A DNA stretch of 64,000 nucleotides from Epithemia pelagica (GCA_946965045.2 OX337228.1:6448001-6512000), one strand, 5' to 3'. Shown: positions 1 to 9,545, counted from the first letter of the stretch. The notes: generated from the letters alone by a model not told the origin. Translations and numbers: made by a program.

Positions 1-1
1 C

Positions 2-253
2 TTTGTCCGGTTTGGGGATGGAACCGTGGACTATTGTCTATGTGCACGGGCGGCCCAGGCTTGTCACGAGTTGCAAGAGAAGGGGATGCAACAAGACAAA
101 GATGATGGCGATGATGATCCTGGTCGATTGAAACTGTTGGAATTTGCTCTGCATCCGCAACTTTGGGATACAGACTATGTTCTTCAAAGTCAATGGATTC
201 GTCCATCCACAACGACGACAGCATTGGTCGAGGGGGACCATGCGTATTCCTAA
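2..253 (+). CDS. 3' end of an unrecognised protein gene (partial)
   Basis: An open frame runs in from the window edge and stops at 251-253. The visible 83 residues begin FVRFGDGTVDYCLCARAAQA and end in an acidic, Thr-rich tail. The first 30 residues look like a folded domain with alternating hydrophobics; the middle carries a short Asp-rich linker. I do not recognise the family. No in-frame methionine near the edge looks like a start, so this is read as a C-terminus whose gene begins upstream of the window. Confidence 0.5.
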   Translation, partial: FVRFGDGTVDYCLCARAAQACHELQEKGMQQDKDDGDDDPGRLKLLEFALHPQLWDTDYVLQSQWIRPSTTTTALVEGDHAYS

Positions 254-627
254 GTCTAGAATTTTCTACTGTATAGTCTCTTGGTCTTCTCTTTCTTTCA
301 CGAAGACCTACTATGACGCATCGGACAAGGATCCAATCTCCCGCAATTGTTCATTGACAAGATAGAGGAGTCCCAACTCCCAACGTTGACGAATAGAGAT
401 ATAGCGACGGTAGCATATAAAAGCGATTAATATGCGATTTAGCAATGATGAGAGCGATCATGCCCAGGAAGCGACTCATGAGCGATCTAAATGATGCATG
501 GTCTTACCGTCTATCGCCCTACTAAAACGTTTTGGCTCACGGCTCTTTACAACCTCTCCCTCTCTATTTGAACTCTGGATTGACCCGCGAACCTTTTCCC
601 CATTCCTTCCATAGAGTAATCGACACA
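254..627. other. Intergenic stretch upstream of eS7
   Basis: No supported gene. It holds the 3' flank of the partial upstream gene and the promoter and 5' UTR of the ribosomal protein gene. A pyrimidine-rich tract (cctctccctctc) lies about 70 bases before the start codon. No further element is recognisable. Confidence 0.5.
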
Positions 628-1367
628 ATGGCAATGCAAAAAATCAAAAAGATGGGTGGTGTAAGTCCTCTATAATGGTGTTGTTGCGTGGAAGTATCCA
701 TTGTCCCTGTCTCGTCTCTCATGATCGTCTCCCTCCTTCTCTCTCTCTTTTCTTGGTTTGTTTTTGTCTTGTTGTTTGTTCTGGACGAATGACTGTTTGT
801 ACAATCCCTTCTCGTCGTTTTCCTCTGTAGGCCGAACCCGATGACTTTGAAAAGTCGGTGGCTCAAGAACTGTTGAATTTGGAAATGACGAGTCCGGATT
901 TGAAAGCCTCTTTGCGCGATTTGTACATTGTGGGCGCCAAGGAAGTCGAGACGGGCAGTGGTCGCAAGGCGATTGTGATTTACGTCCCCTTCAAATTGCG
1001 TTCGGCCTTTCAAAAGGTTCATCCCCGATTGGTACGAGAAATGGAAAAGAAATTTTCGGGCAAACATGTCTTGTTGCTCGCCCACCGAAATATCTTGGGC
1101 AAGAGCTTTGCGCGATCGACCAAGGGCACCAAGGGACCTCGACCGCGGAGTCGGACCTTGACGGCTGTACAGGATGCCATCTTGGAAGATGTGTGCTTTC
1201 CTACCGAAATTGTTGGCAAGCGAACACGGGTCAAGCTCGATGGCAAGCGAACCATCAAAATTTATCTGGACAGCAAAGATCAAGCCAATGTCGAAGGACG
1301 AGTGGATACCTACGCGGCCGTCTACGGAAAACTCACCAACAAAACAGTCACCTTTTTGTTCCAGTAG
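628..1367 (+). CDS. RPS7: 40S ribosomal protein eS7 (RPS7), two exons
   Basis: Component of the small cytosolic ribosomal subunit. Exon 1 is 628..660 ([11 protein letters not shown]); intron 661..830 (170 bp) opens GTAAGT and closes TCTGTAG; exon 2 is 831..1367. The joined protein is 189 residues, the usual eS7 length. Family features are clear: the [20 protein letters not shown] block, the [14 protein letters not shown] block, an [18 protein letters not shown] segment, and the C-terminal [15 protein letters not shown] block. The early intron, just after an 11-codon first exon, is a common layout for ribosomal protein genes. Exon 2 alone lacks a proper ATG start, which is why the upstream mini-exon is required. 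Confidence 0.96.
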
Positions 1368-2551
1368 ATACTTATAGCTGGAGCAAATCAACAAGCCTAA
1401 CGCAACGCAAAACTCTTTGGATTGTAGGTAGGTTATGCTTGCTGTCGTATGCTTTTTGCGAAGGACTCATGTGGATTGAGCGGAGACAGACCTAAACGTT
1501 GAGCAGTCATCCCGAAGTACAAGACACTCGGACCCACCATATGGTACTTTTCTCTCTAGGTGGGAAGAAGTTATCTTCAATACCAAGCAAATCTACCTCA
1601 CCGACCAGGTGCTTTGTGAAGACCACCCATCGTCTTCTCTTCCAATAAGACACTCTCCAATCCCCAACATCTACTATATAACTCGACATGAAAAGTGTCA
1701 AGGTCGTTCTTGGAAGGAGTGTGGCTTTGAATAGGCAAGGTAAGTGGATACTCCCTTGCCCTTCTTTTGTGGTATCTACCTACCTAGGTAGTCCTACTAG
1801 ATTATCTACCTCATCAGGTACGTAGTCTATCTCTATAGTGAAGTTTTGTCTCAGCCGACACGCGACTCGACGCGACATACAGACAGACACTGAAAGCCGG
1901 GCTTGATGTTTGGTCTTGTTGGGCTTGTATCAGTTGACTATGACTACAAGATCAAGAATAAATCCACAGATAAGCCGATGATGTCCTAATTATTCGCTGT
2001 GTAAGTATTATTGAGAATATAGTGTACACCTATTTTTCCTTACAAGATTCGAGGCACGAATGCGTCCAAGAGACGCTATGTGATTGATGTGCTTTCTATC
2101 ACTGGCATCAGGCTTCTGTATGGAAATGTCCTCTTTGCCCACAACAACAACGGTCCTTCGACCTCCCCAACCATATTCTCCACAGGACTCAACGGCTCTC
2201 ACAAAATAGGCTGTAGAGATTATGGTCGGACAGCGGGAGAGATGCATCGAGCGAGACGACTCCTCGTTGTCGTCGCCTTTTTGTGTATGGGAAAACACTC
2301 CAACATCCCAAAACAACCCTCAAAGAAGAACGTGCCCGTATCTGTTTGCCAGTAGACTTGACATTGCTACTTGCTATCTCCCTTTGGCACTCCTCGTAAC
2401 GATATTTGGTACTCCGAAACGATAGACAATATCTAGAATCTACACTCCCTTTGGTTGGATCTGATCCAGCAGAAATCGTTCCATCTCGATACGAGGGAGG
2501 CTGCTTCACATAAAAAGGCTTGGATTCATTGCATCCGCCAACAAAGACAGA
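1368..2551. other. 1.2-kb intergenic region
   Basis: Short frames on both strands have no family features and are treated as chance. The only visible structure is a cluster of CTACC/GGTAG words around 1776-1791 containing the perfect 12-bp palindrome ctacctaggtag. The 3' UTR of eS7 and the promoter of the next gene must lie here, but no boundary is visible. Confidence 0.5.
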
Positions 2552-3574
2552 ATGCGGCGCAAGCAACAGCAGAATAGCCTATTCTACAGTGCATCCACAC
2601 CAGCAACCACCAAGATAATACAAACACGTTGTCCCTCCTCTCGCAAGCGACCACCACTGATCAAGAATGCTGCTCCAGAACAACAACAACAACCACTACA
2701 CGCACCCGTGGCCATTTTGAGTACCACCGATTCCTTTGAGTTGCTGCACATGAATCCTGTGCACGACAACGACGACGAGGGGACCATAGTGTTACCTTTT
2801 TCCCAGTGGCGAAGACATGGAACCAAGAAGCTGACAAATCCTATTGATGATCGAGAAACCAACGAATCTGTGCCACCCCTTTCCTCCTGTGCATCCTCCT
2901 ACTCGTCTACAGCCTCTTCGTTGGCCTCCACTTCACAATCATCCTGGCACACGCGCTGGTTTGGCTCGAGATCCTCTCGACAACGAAGAAGAAGACGACG
3001 ACAATTCTTGCAACAGTTTCGCCAAGACAGCAGCATCATGGATGGAGCAGAGTCGGCTGTTTCCGACAGTTCCATTACCACGCGTACCACCCGTAATAGT
3101 AATGATGCACAAGGGAGAGATCCTGATCCTAAACAAGGAGGACGAACAGAAACAGGCGAACCATGGCAATCATCCCCACGACGGTCGTGGTGGAATCGTC
3201 GATCTTGCGGGAACAAGAAGCGAAACAGTCATTCGTCGTCTTCTCAATCATGGTCCACTCGCATGGAACAAGATCGCGAGGATGAAAACAAAGGTGAAGG
3301 ACGCATCATGGACCAGAATTGGGACAAGGACCCATTTGTTTCTCTACTTATAATTCCTCAACATGACGACGGCCACGACTATGATTGCTTGTGGACCTGG
3401 ACCGATTCCATGTGCGGAGATTCTCTACATGGCAATGACCAAGATGACATGAATACCATTTGCCCCTTGTACTTACAGCAGCAACAACAAGAGCCTGAAC
3501 GACACAACACCTTGGAAGAACACACGAGCGGAAATATGACTCAGTTGGAGACTCCTTCGACAGTTAATGAGTAA
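2552..3574 (+). CDS. Hypothetical Ser/Arg/Gln-rich disordered protein (340 aa)
   Basis: An uninterrupted 340-codon frame with an ATG start. The protein is low-complexity: a Gln/Pro-rich N-terminus, a Ser-rich middle (SSYSSTASSLASTSQSSW, about residues 115-130) followed by a basic RRRRRR patch near residue 145, a second basic patch near 230, and an acidic C-terminal part with clustered His/Asp and a QQQQQ run. One short segment near residue 75 (EGTIVLPFSQWRRHG) looks ordered. The basic patches could act as nuclear localisation signals; that is inference. No enzyme domain is seen. Lineage-specific protein, function unknown; the long open frame in a compact region is the main support. Confidence 0.55.
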   Translation: MRRKQQQNSLFYSASTPATTKIIQTRCPSSRKRPPLIKNAAPEQQQQPLHAPVAILSTTDSFELLHMNPVHDNDDEGTIVLPFSQWRRHGTKKLTNPIDDRETNESVPPLSSCASSYSSTASSLASTSQSSWHTRWFGSRSSRQRRRRRRQFLQQFRQDSSIMDGAESAVSDSSITTRTTRNSNDAQGRDPDPKQGGRTETGEPWQSSPRRSWWNRRSCGNKKRNSHSSSSQSWSTRMEQDREDENKGEGRIMDQNWDKDPFVSLLIIPQHDDGHDYDCLWTWTDSMCGDSLHGNDQDDMNTICPLYLQQQQQEPERHNTLEEHTSGNMTQLETPSTVNE

Positions 3575-3689
3575 GTGATTTTTGACTTTAATGGGAACAG
3601 GACGATATGCCTGAAAATGGCTTAACCGATTCGAAAAATTAACCACCAATTATGACTACTGCTATATGATACTTAGTTAGATGAGATAT

Positions 3690-4127
3690 TCATTCAAGAA
3701 GGCCCTGTTGCATCCGTGCTAGTTCCAGTTCCATTGTTGTGTGTATATTCTGATCCAGCCATTGATCCAACGCATCGCTGTATCCACCAATGGCGTCACT
3801 CATCCACGGTAGTAACGAATTGGCCACTGTTTTGGTCAATGGCCGATCTAATATCTGCCTCCAGGTGAATCGAAACTCCTTGTCCCAAACTGCACCTCTT
3901 GCCGCCGTGAGATGATCCCCACTTTCCCGCCAACGGTATGGTTCCATGTCATCCTCCTCAATCACGGCATCCATAATGATTCCGTTCTTGTCAACGCCAT
4001 GTTTAGCCAGACTCTCCAAAAGCGAATTATTCAAATCTTTGTTTGGTTCCAGGGCAAAGAGACCTGCTTGCAGAATCGATTCCACTTGCCCCCGCTCCAC
4101 ACACTCATCTTTGTTGCTTTCCTCCAC
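3690..4127 (-). CDS. Hypothetical ORF, probably an exon or gene fragment (145 aa)
   Basis: The frame encodes an amphipathic, mostly helical-looking protein (AGLFALEPNKDLNNSLLESL; then a Trp-rich WRQILDRPLTKTVANSLLPW block). The composition is that of real coding sequence, not low complexity. It lies in the same register as the 4203..4514 frame upstream but is cut off from it by a stop at 4203-4205, and the stretch between reads best in a different frame. So either an intron is missed or the locus is decaying. Family not recognised. Confidence 0.4.
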   Translation of the reverse strand: MEESNKDECVERGQVESILQAGLFALEPNKDLNNSLLESLAKHGVDKNGIIMDAVIEEDDMEPYRWRESGDHLTAARGAVWDKEFRFTWRQILDRPLTKTVANSLLPWMSDAIGGYSDALDQWLDQNIHTTMELELARMQQGLLE

Positions 4128-4202
4128 CCTTTGATGCAGTGGTGGCGTTCCTCATGGTCCCGCACTTTGCGATCCCATGAGTCTCGGATTTGCCCAGTCG
4201 CT

Positions 4203-4514
4203 TCATCGGATTTCATGTCCAAGCCGATACCAGTATTCATATCGACTCAAGTGTCTGAGTGATTCGGTGTGCCTCAGTTCGTCCTCGAGTGTCAGTTTTC
4301 TGTTTGCCGATTCAAGGTGTTGATCACCCAAACTGCTTAGCATAGCTTGCATCCTTCGAATATCTTCATCTCTTGCACCAATTTCTTTCTTGTTCTCGAG
4401 TAAAGTTGATTCCATCTCGCGCAGGGTTCTAATGGGACAACGGGAGAGGATGCGTTTGAAACATGCTTGGCATGAGCCACGGCAGTCCATAGTCGAGACC
4501 AATCGGACGAACAT
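4203..4514 (-). CDS. Hypothetical coiled-coil ORF with a segment shared with the aspartyl protease gene
   Basis: The 103 codons include a charged helix (LREMESTLLENKKEIGARDE onwards) and end with ESLRHLSRYEYWYRLG. Nearly the same string, ESLRHLSRYEHWYRLE, occurs in the prodomain region of the transmembrane aspartyl protease at 43.7 kb of this window, and the DNA is similar over about 80 bases. An in-frame TGA immediately precedes the ATG. This looks like a piece of a larger, possibly broken gene covering 3690-5009. No independent function can be assigned. Confidence 0.35.
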   Translation of the reverse strand: MFVRLVSTMDCRGSCQACFKRILSRCPIRTLREMESTLLENKKEIGARDEDIRRMQAMLSSLGDQHLESANRKLTLEDELRHTESLRHLSRYEYWYRLGHEIR

Positions 4515-4601
4515 TCAACTCGGGCACTTGTCGTTCACAATTTTTGATACACGGCATGCACAACGTACACTAGAGGAGCCATTGTGCCAATACACACACG
4601 T

Positions 4602-5009
4602 TTAGTGTAAGCAAGACCAAGAACAACAGACCATTCGTTTTCCCCGTGTTCCAACGTGCGGTGGCGGTGACATGGATACGGCCAAACGGGTGCGGCTGCT
4701 TTGGGACGACTCGTATCGAACCGCCGCAGTGGGAACCATGGTTGTCACTCGTTTGGGGTACTATGCTGGTTGGATGCAGCATGTCGACGGGTTGGGCACC
4801 AGGAACCGTGGATTCCGAGGAGGAGCAGCATATGGCCGCAGTGTTGTTGTTGTCGTCGTCGTAAATGCCTGTGCGAAAAATGGACTGTTCGAACTCCATA
4901 GACGAGCAATGAGCAATTGAAACAGAACGAACCATTGCGACACTGTCATTATTCTTTTTGTCTTCGAATCGTTGCCGTTCCAAGGATGCGTCGTTCTTGT
5001 TGTGGCCAT
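4602..5009 (-). pseudogene. Plastid-targeting-like N-terminus interrupted by a stop
   Basis: From the ATG at 5009 the frame encodes a short basic N-terminus, a hydrophobic signal segment (WFVLFQLLIARLW) and the motif FFAQAF followed by a Thr-rich, then Pro/Arg-rich tail. That is the signal-peptide plus transit-peptide pattern of diatom plastid proteins. A TAG at 4761-4763 interrupts it. The same frame continues for 52 codons that still look like transit peptide (RYESSQSSRTRLAVSMSPPP) before a second stop at 4602. Either this is a decayed plastid precursor gene or an intron removes the first stop; I see no convincing splice pair. Confidence 0.35.
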
Positions 5010-5060
5010 CGTCGTGGTTGTTCTGGCGGGTGTTGCTGGGATGGACAGGATCCTTTCAAA

Positions 5061-5648
5061 TTAAAACACACGACATGGGTTCCGCATCAATATCCAAGAG
5101 GCTGATGACTGGAGCCCAGAGGCAACACCCACGAGAAATGGCAAGCCATCCTTGAACACCAAACACGAGACTGCCGCTCCTGCCTCCAACACGACGGAAA
5201 ATGCAAACAAGAAGGGCGATGCAGATTTGAACTCTGGATCGAAAAAGGGCAACATTTTGTGGCGCAATCCTTGAGTATTAAAGTAGGGTTCGTGTTCTTC
5301 ATCCTCATTGTCATAGTCTTCTTCTTCTTCTTCGTTTTGTTGTTGCTGTTGTGTCGTCGTCATCGACTTGTTCTTGTTCTTGTTCTTGTCGCCGTCGTCG
5401 TCTTGGTTGTGGTTTCGTAACAGAGGAGCCGTGTCCTCTTGGCTCCGCTGCCCTCGAGGTACGCCCGACGGTTGATTGTTGTGTAGTTGGGCTGTGCTGC
5501 TGCCCTCGACCCTCAACAATGCCCCGAATAAACCGACCCCGCTGCCTCGCACCTCTATGGTCAGATCGCCAAACAACACGAAACGCCAACAACACGCAAC
5601 AATCCAACACGCACAAAAAACAAATACGAACGAAATACGATTGACCAT
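5061..5648 (-). CDS. Hypothetical membrane protein (195 aa)
   Basis: The start methionine is followed by a strongly hydrophobic segment (ISFVFVFCACWIVACCWRFVLFG, residues 4-26), so a signal anchor or signal peptide. A polar middle carries NKNKNK, QQQQQ and EEEEED runs (about 80-115). The C-terminal third is again hydrophobic: SPFLFAFSVVLEAGAAVSCLVF and LPFLVGVASGLQSSASWILM, two probable membrane spans. Family not recognised. Its start codon overlaps that of the divergent gene at 5647 by two bases, so at least one 5' UTR must run through the other gene. Confidence 0.55.
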   Translation of the reverse strand: MVNRISFVFVFCACWIVACCWRFVLFGDLTIEVRGSGVGLFGALLRVEGSSTAQLHNNQPSGVPRGQRSQEDTAPLLRNHNQDDDGDKNKNKNKSMTTTQQQQQNEEEEEDYDNEDEEHEPYFNTQGLRHKMLPFFDPEFKSASPFLFAFSVVLEAGAAVSCLVFKDGLPFLVGVASGLQSSASWILMRNPCRVF

Positions 5649-6429
5649 GATGATGTGTGATTGTGATTACTGTTACGAAAAGATGATCAGCTCCGAATGG
5701 GCTCAGTTAGTTGCTCCTTTTGTGACTCTCATACTGTGTTACGGTGTCGCTCATGTCCTCGATGAGGCGAAACTTATCGTCCAACACCTGTTTCGGGTCA
5801 TTTTCAACAAGAAAAGTCGTACTACAGGTAGCGAACACGCGGAGCTTCGACACGAACATGCGGAGCTTCGACAGCTTCGACACGACAAAGCTCAGCTTCA
5901 ACAACAGCTGGCCATTGCCGAAGCAAAGCTTGCTGCGAAGAACTGCAAGAATGGTCGCCACGAGGATGGAGAGATCGAGATTCGCGATCACGAGGAGGAG
6001 GTCGACGTCGACACTATTGCTGTTCTGCCTTGCGAGTTCGACGCTGACTTGGACTTCCCTCCTCTCGCACTCGCAGACGATCTCGAGGACGACGAGGAGA
6101 GCCCTCCAGTTCCAGTCGACCGTCATCAGCCTGAGCCCGAACCCGCGCTCCCTGACGACGACGAGATCACTTTGGGGCACGACTCACCCCCTCGAAACTC
6201 TGCCCCTTCTTCCGTTGTCGCCACCCATCCCCCCACCCCCACCCGAAAAGATACCTCGCCTCATATGGATGAGAATGCCCCCCAAAGCGTGATCGAGAGT
6301 TCCGCCGGCCCCGAGAACACCCCGCGTTTGGGCAGAATCCTTACTGTTGCCTACTCCAAAAAGGTACACGGAATGGTGCACGTTCGACGATCCGCTCGTC
6401 TTTTGTCCGCGGGTACGGGTAAAAAATAA
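5647..6429 (+). CDS. Hypothetical single-span membrane protein with charged tail (260 aa)
   Basis: The frame stays open upstream, but the first ATG of a plausible gene is 5647. It gives MMMCDCDYCYEKMISSEW, a transmembrane segment (AQLVAPFVTLILCYGVAHVL, about residues 19-38), then a helical region with two AELRHE-type heptads and a coiled-coil (about 68-95). An acidic disordered tail follows, rich in Asp/Glu and Pro. The last 35 residues, GRILTVAYSKKVHGMVHVRR, look more ordered and basic. An alternative start is the ATG at 5683. Family unknown; it is head-to-head with the 5061..5648 gene. Confidence 0.55.
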   Translation: MMMCDCDYCYEKMISSEWAQLVAPFVTLILCYGVAHVLDEAKLIVQHLFRVIFNKKSRTTGSEHAELRHEHAELRQLRHDKAQLQQQLAIAEAKLAAKNCKNGRHEDGEIEIRDHEEEVDVDTIAVLPCEFDADLDFPPLALADDLEDDEESPPVPVDRHQPEPEPALPDDDEITLGHDSPPRNSAPSSVVATHPPTPTRKDTSPHMDENAPQSVIESSAGPENTPRLGRILTVAYSKKVHGMVHVRRSARLLSAGTGKK

Positions 6430-6608
6430 AAAAACAGAAATATAACATGTCGGCTGTCGGTTGCCAGTGGTACGTTCGCACGTTCGTGTCGGTTATGAAT
6501 CTTTCCATACTCTCACTCTACCCCTTCTTCTGTTTCTAGCGATTGCAAAATTCTACTCCTACTCCTACATCAGCTGAGTCTAGCTCGAGTCCTTGTCGGA
6601 GATGTCCT

Positions 6609-6782
6609 TGTTGGTTTGTTGGTTTGTTGGTTTGTTGGTTTGTTGGTTTGTTGGTTTGTTGGTTTGTTGGTTTGTTGGTTTGTTGGTTTGTTGGTTTGTT
6701 GGTTTGTTGGTGTGTTGGTGTGTTGGTGTGTTGGTGTGTTGGTGTGTTGGTGTGTTGGTTGTCGGTGTGTTGGTTGTCGGTG
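6609..6782. repeat. 8-bp minisatellite (TTGGTTTG then TTGGTGTG)
   Basis: About a dozen head-to-tail copies of TTGGTTTG are followed by about six of TTGGTGTG, then by degenerate TTGGTTGTCGGTG units. The period is 8, so every reading frame is repetitive; none looks like a gene. The switch from one 8-mer variant to the other at about 6707 suggests two waves of slippage expansion. Confidence 0.95.
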
Positions 6783-6786
6783 TTAT

Positions 6787-7124
6787 CACAAAACCCTGGT
6801 GGCACGAGGACTTTGTCCTTGTGTCACCAGGTATGGCATGGAGACTTCGGTCTCTGTGCCATCTTGGAAGAGTGCCATAGTTGCCCCTGGAGAATCCATT
6901 GATTCCTCCGGGCTTCCTAATTTTCACAAAACCCTGGTGGCACGAGGACTTTGTCCTTGTGGCACCAGGTATGGCATGGAGACTTCGGTCTCTGTGTCAT
7001 CACAAAACCCTGGTGGCACGAGGACTTTGTCCTTGTGTCATCAGGTATCGCATGGAGACTTCGGTCTCTGTGCCATTGGGGAAGAGTGCCATAGTTGCCC
7101 CTGGAGAATCCATTGATTCCTCCG
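6787..7124. repeat. Three-copy stem-loop repeat with UUCG tetraloops
   Basis: A 70-bp unit occurs at about 6788, 6926 and 7002. Each holds two adjacent inverted repeats: arm CCTGGTGGCACGAGGAC with loop TTT (6795-6831, 6933-6969, 7009-7045) and a second hairpin whose loop is C(TTCG)G closed by GGAGAC/GTCTC (6833-6862, 6971-7000, 7047-7076). A 45-bp spacer carrying a third imperfect inverted repeat (GGAGAATCCATTGATTCCTCC) follows copies one and three (6866-6910, 7080-7124). Most mismatches between arms are G-T, which still pair in RNA. Confidence 0.85.
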
Positions 7125-7329
7125 CTTCCCTACCTGCTGTATTTAAGTGTTGGGTTGATCAATAACAAGGGGATTAGTTTTTCGGCTCAAATGTTTCTAT
7201 ATAACATGTAGTGGTAACAATAGCAAGTGGAACATTTGAACATGCACGACAACATTGCTGACTAGCGATTCCTAGGTGTAGTTGACAATCAGAGAGGATG
7301 AATGGTAATTGCTGTTTAAGTGGCTGAAG

Positions 7330-9038
7330 CTACTTCATGTGCTTCTTTGTGAGCTTTCTTGCCTTCCCTACACCAGCGCGACCCTTCTTTTTCCGGAATC
7401 TTGATGGTCCAAGTCCATCATCACATTCGTAGTCGAGAGCCGTTTCTCCCTTGGCATACTGTCCCTTTCTTATCTTTCTCCCTTTTTCAACACCACCACC
7501 CTCAACTACGCTCTTTAGCACCTTCATACTTCATTCTGCGAAAGCTTCTTTCCAGTTGCACTCTCGTATTTTGTTTTCTTAACATCTTTTTGCGCTCTGG
7601 TTCATCCTCTCTCATTTTGTCAAATCGCCCCATGGATACTGTTGATCGTGGAGTGGCCAAGAGAGCAGAAACAGTGGAATCCTTGCCACGCTTCATGGAT
7701 GATATCGGTCCACTCTTTTTTGTCGCCTGCAAGTCTACTGGGACGCCAGGTATGTTGACGCTCGAAACATTGTCACGATCCATGTTTCCACCGGCCTTAC
7801 CAGCCTTTCTCGATTGGATATTTGATTTCATAGAGCGAGAAGTGGTGCCCTTTGCCAAGACTCCCGCACGTTCCTGATTGGGCATACGTTGTTCTGTGTT
7901 TTTCTCCATTCGGGCACGCTTCGCTTCGTGACCATGGAATCGATGCTCGAATCCACCGCATAGCGACAATTTTGTCAGCCTCCTGCTGCTGCTTGTTCTT
8001 GGTGGGCTTTTGCTGATAGTCCTTCATGGGGGCCTCCCACCAGGAATCCTCCTGCTCTTCGTGCAGGTTCCTTCTACCACGGGCCTTTTTGGTTTGTTGT
8101 TCTTGGGCTCGTAGGGCTTGTTGTTGGTGGCGTCGTTGCCGGTACCGTTGCAGATCGACCATGCGCAAAAACATGTACGATTGTTCTTGGATCAAGTGGC
8201 ACGTTTCGTCAAAGGACTTGTCCGCAGTGGCAATGCCATTGACGGCCACGACAATGTCGCCAGGGTTGCGAAAGACGCGACAGGCTTGACTGGGATTGAT
8301 CTGACCCGGCGCTTCGCAAAAGGTGGTGTAGGCAAAAATTCGGCTGCTTCCGTTGTGCGTCCTCGTGTGGTTCGGCCAATAAGAGAGGGGGTTCCTGGGA
8401 CCGTCCAAAGGCAGTACTGCTGCTGCGTTGTCGACAGGAAGGTGGTGGAAAGGTGGTATGCCGAACATACAATTGGGCTTGGTGGAGGACATTAGGGATT
8501 ATGACATCGTAATATTCCACCGCCGTATTGTCCAAGACGCGGTGATAGTCCTCGCACAAGCCATGAAAGTGATGGAGTGGCGATTCGTCGTCTTCCTGGT
8601 TGTTGTTGTGGTTGTTTTCTGTCGAAAAACTGGAGCGTCGTTTGCGTTGCGAGACACGTTCGCCAATCGAGGCGGAATCCATCGAACAGGTGGATGCAGT
8701 GGAGGAGTACGACGAGGATAACACCCACGACGAGGACTTGCTCTTGCTTCGTTGGACAGTCTTGGTACGAGCCGCAGCCACCGTCGTGGATGGTAAGAGC
8801 GGTGGCAAAAAGGGATTTTCGTGACCAATCACATGAATGGAGGAGGATCTTGGTCCTCGTCATCGCCATGGAAGCCGTCGTCGTAGTCACTCATCTTGGT
8901 TTCTTCTACTCTTCTGAGCCGTTGTTGAGACAACTTGGAGGAAGTTTGATGGAGTCCTGACGGTGGAACTGGAGGAGGCGATCCAAACCGCAAATTCTTC
9001 CCCTTTAAGTAAACAAAACAGGGCCCCTCTTCAACCAA
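7330..9038 (-). pseudogene. PDZ-domain gene broken by successive frame changes
   Basis: Coding-like sequence is continuous on the minus strand, but the open frame changes near 8830, 8490, 7970 and 7525. Readable parts in order: a basic/acidic segment ending MSDYDDGFHGDDEDQDPPP (frame to 8829); SYSSTASTCSMDS and DYHRVLDNTAVEYYDVIIP (8832 frame); a PDZ-like core (PSQACRVFRNPGDIVVAVNG, frame anchored at 8492); a Lys/Arg-rich tail (frame 7969); and a basic C-terminus ending KGRAGVGKARKLTKKHMK (frame 7527, stop 7330). The last three switches are all in the same (+1) sense. Most likely a pseudogene or an assembly with indels; unrecognised introns or true frameshifting are possible. Confidence 0.45.
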
Positions 9039-9165
9039 AGATTCTTGCTCCGATCGATGAAACGGGTTATGGTTCGCCTATTGTTTGGGATACTGAAGGA
9101 AATGGGATAGCACTGGACAAGATAACGATCACGTTGATGGAACGGACGATTAGGAACAGGGCTGG

Positions 9166-9545
9166 TCAGTTCAATACAAAGGTGAACCACGGCAGCAGCA
9201 TCCTTTGTGTGCGTTCCCCTACAGATTGCCTGCTTCTTGTTGTGGTCGTTGTCGTTGTCCTCTCTGTGACAGTGTGGTCGGTACCATTGTCCTGTGCCAC
9301 TGCATCTTTTGAATCCATTGCGGTCCACCACGACATGTGACAAGTTCCAGTGGACGACGAGGATAATGAGGAGGCGTCATGACCCATCAGTACTGACCAT
9401 AATCGTGTTTCCAACGTCGATTGATGTTGCTGTAAAAAGTCGATACAGTCCATTGTCGAACTAGTAGTGGGATCCATGAGCGAGCAAAAGGTAAAGACGA
9501 TGGGACACTCTTGGCTTTTGGAGGGCTCTGGAGTGAGGATGATCC
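9166..9545 (-). pseudogene. Coding-like fragment, frame broken on both sides
   Basis: This frame has non-random protein character: RRTRIILTPEPSKSQECPIV, then MDPTTSSTMDCIDFLQQHQS, then a Ser/Thr-rich stretch ending in TTTTTTT. It overlaps no other gene and lies between the repeat-rich frame at 9555-10190 and the broken PDZ gene, in a different register from both. It is probably part of the same decayed locus. No family is recognised. Confidence 0.3.

Noticed and set aside
6536-6927. Open frames in all three phases of the minisatellite (NKPTNQQTNKPTNQQ and LLVCWFVGLLVCWF types)
   Set aside because: An 8-bp period has no stop in several phases, so long frames arise by themselves; composition is purely repetitive and there is no start or flanking domain.
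6787-7076. Three regularly spaced direct repeats, considered as a CRISPR array
   Set aside because: Only three units, unequal spacing, the spacers themselves repeat, and the genome is eukaryotic.
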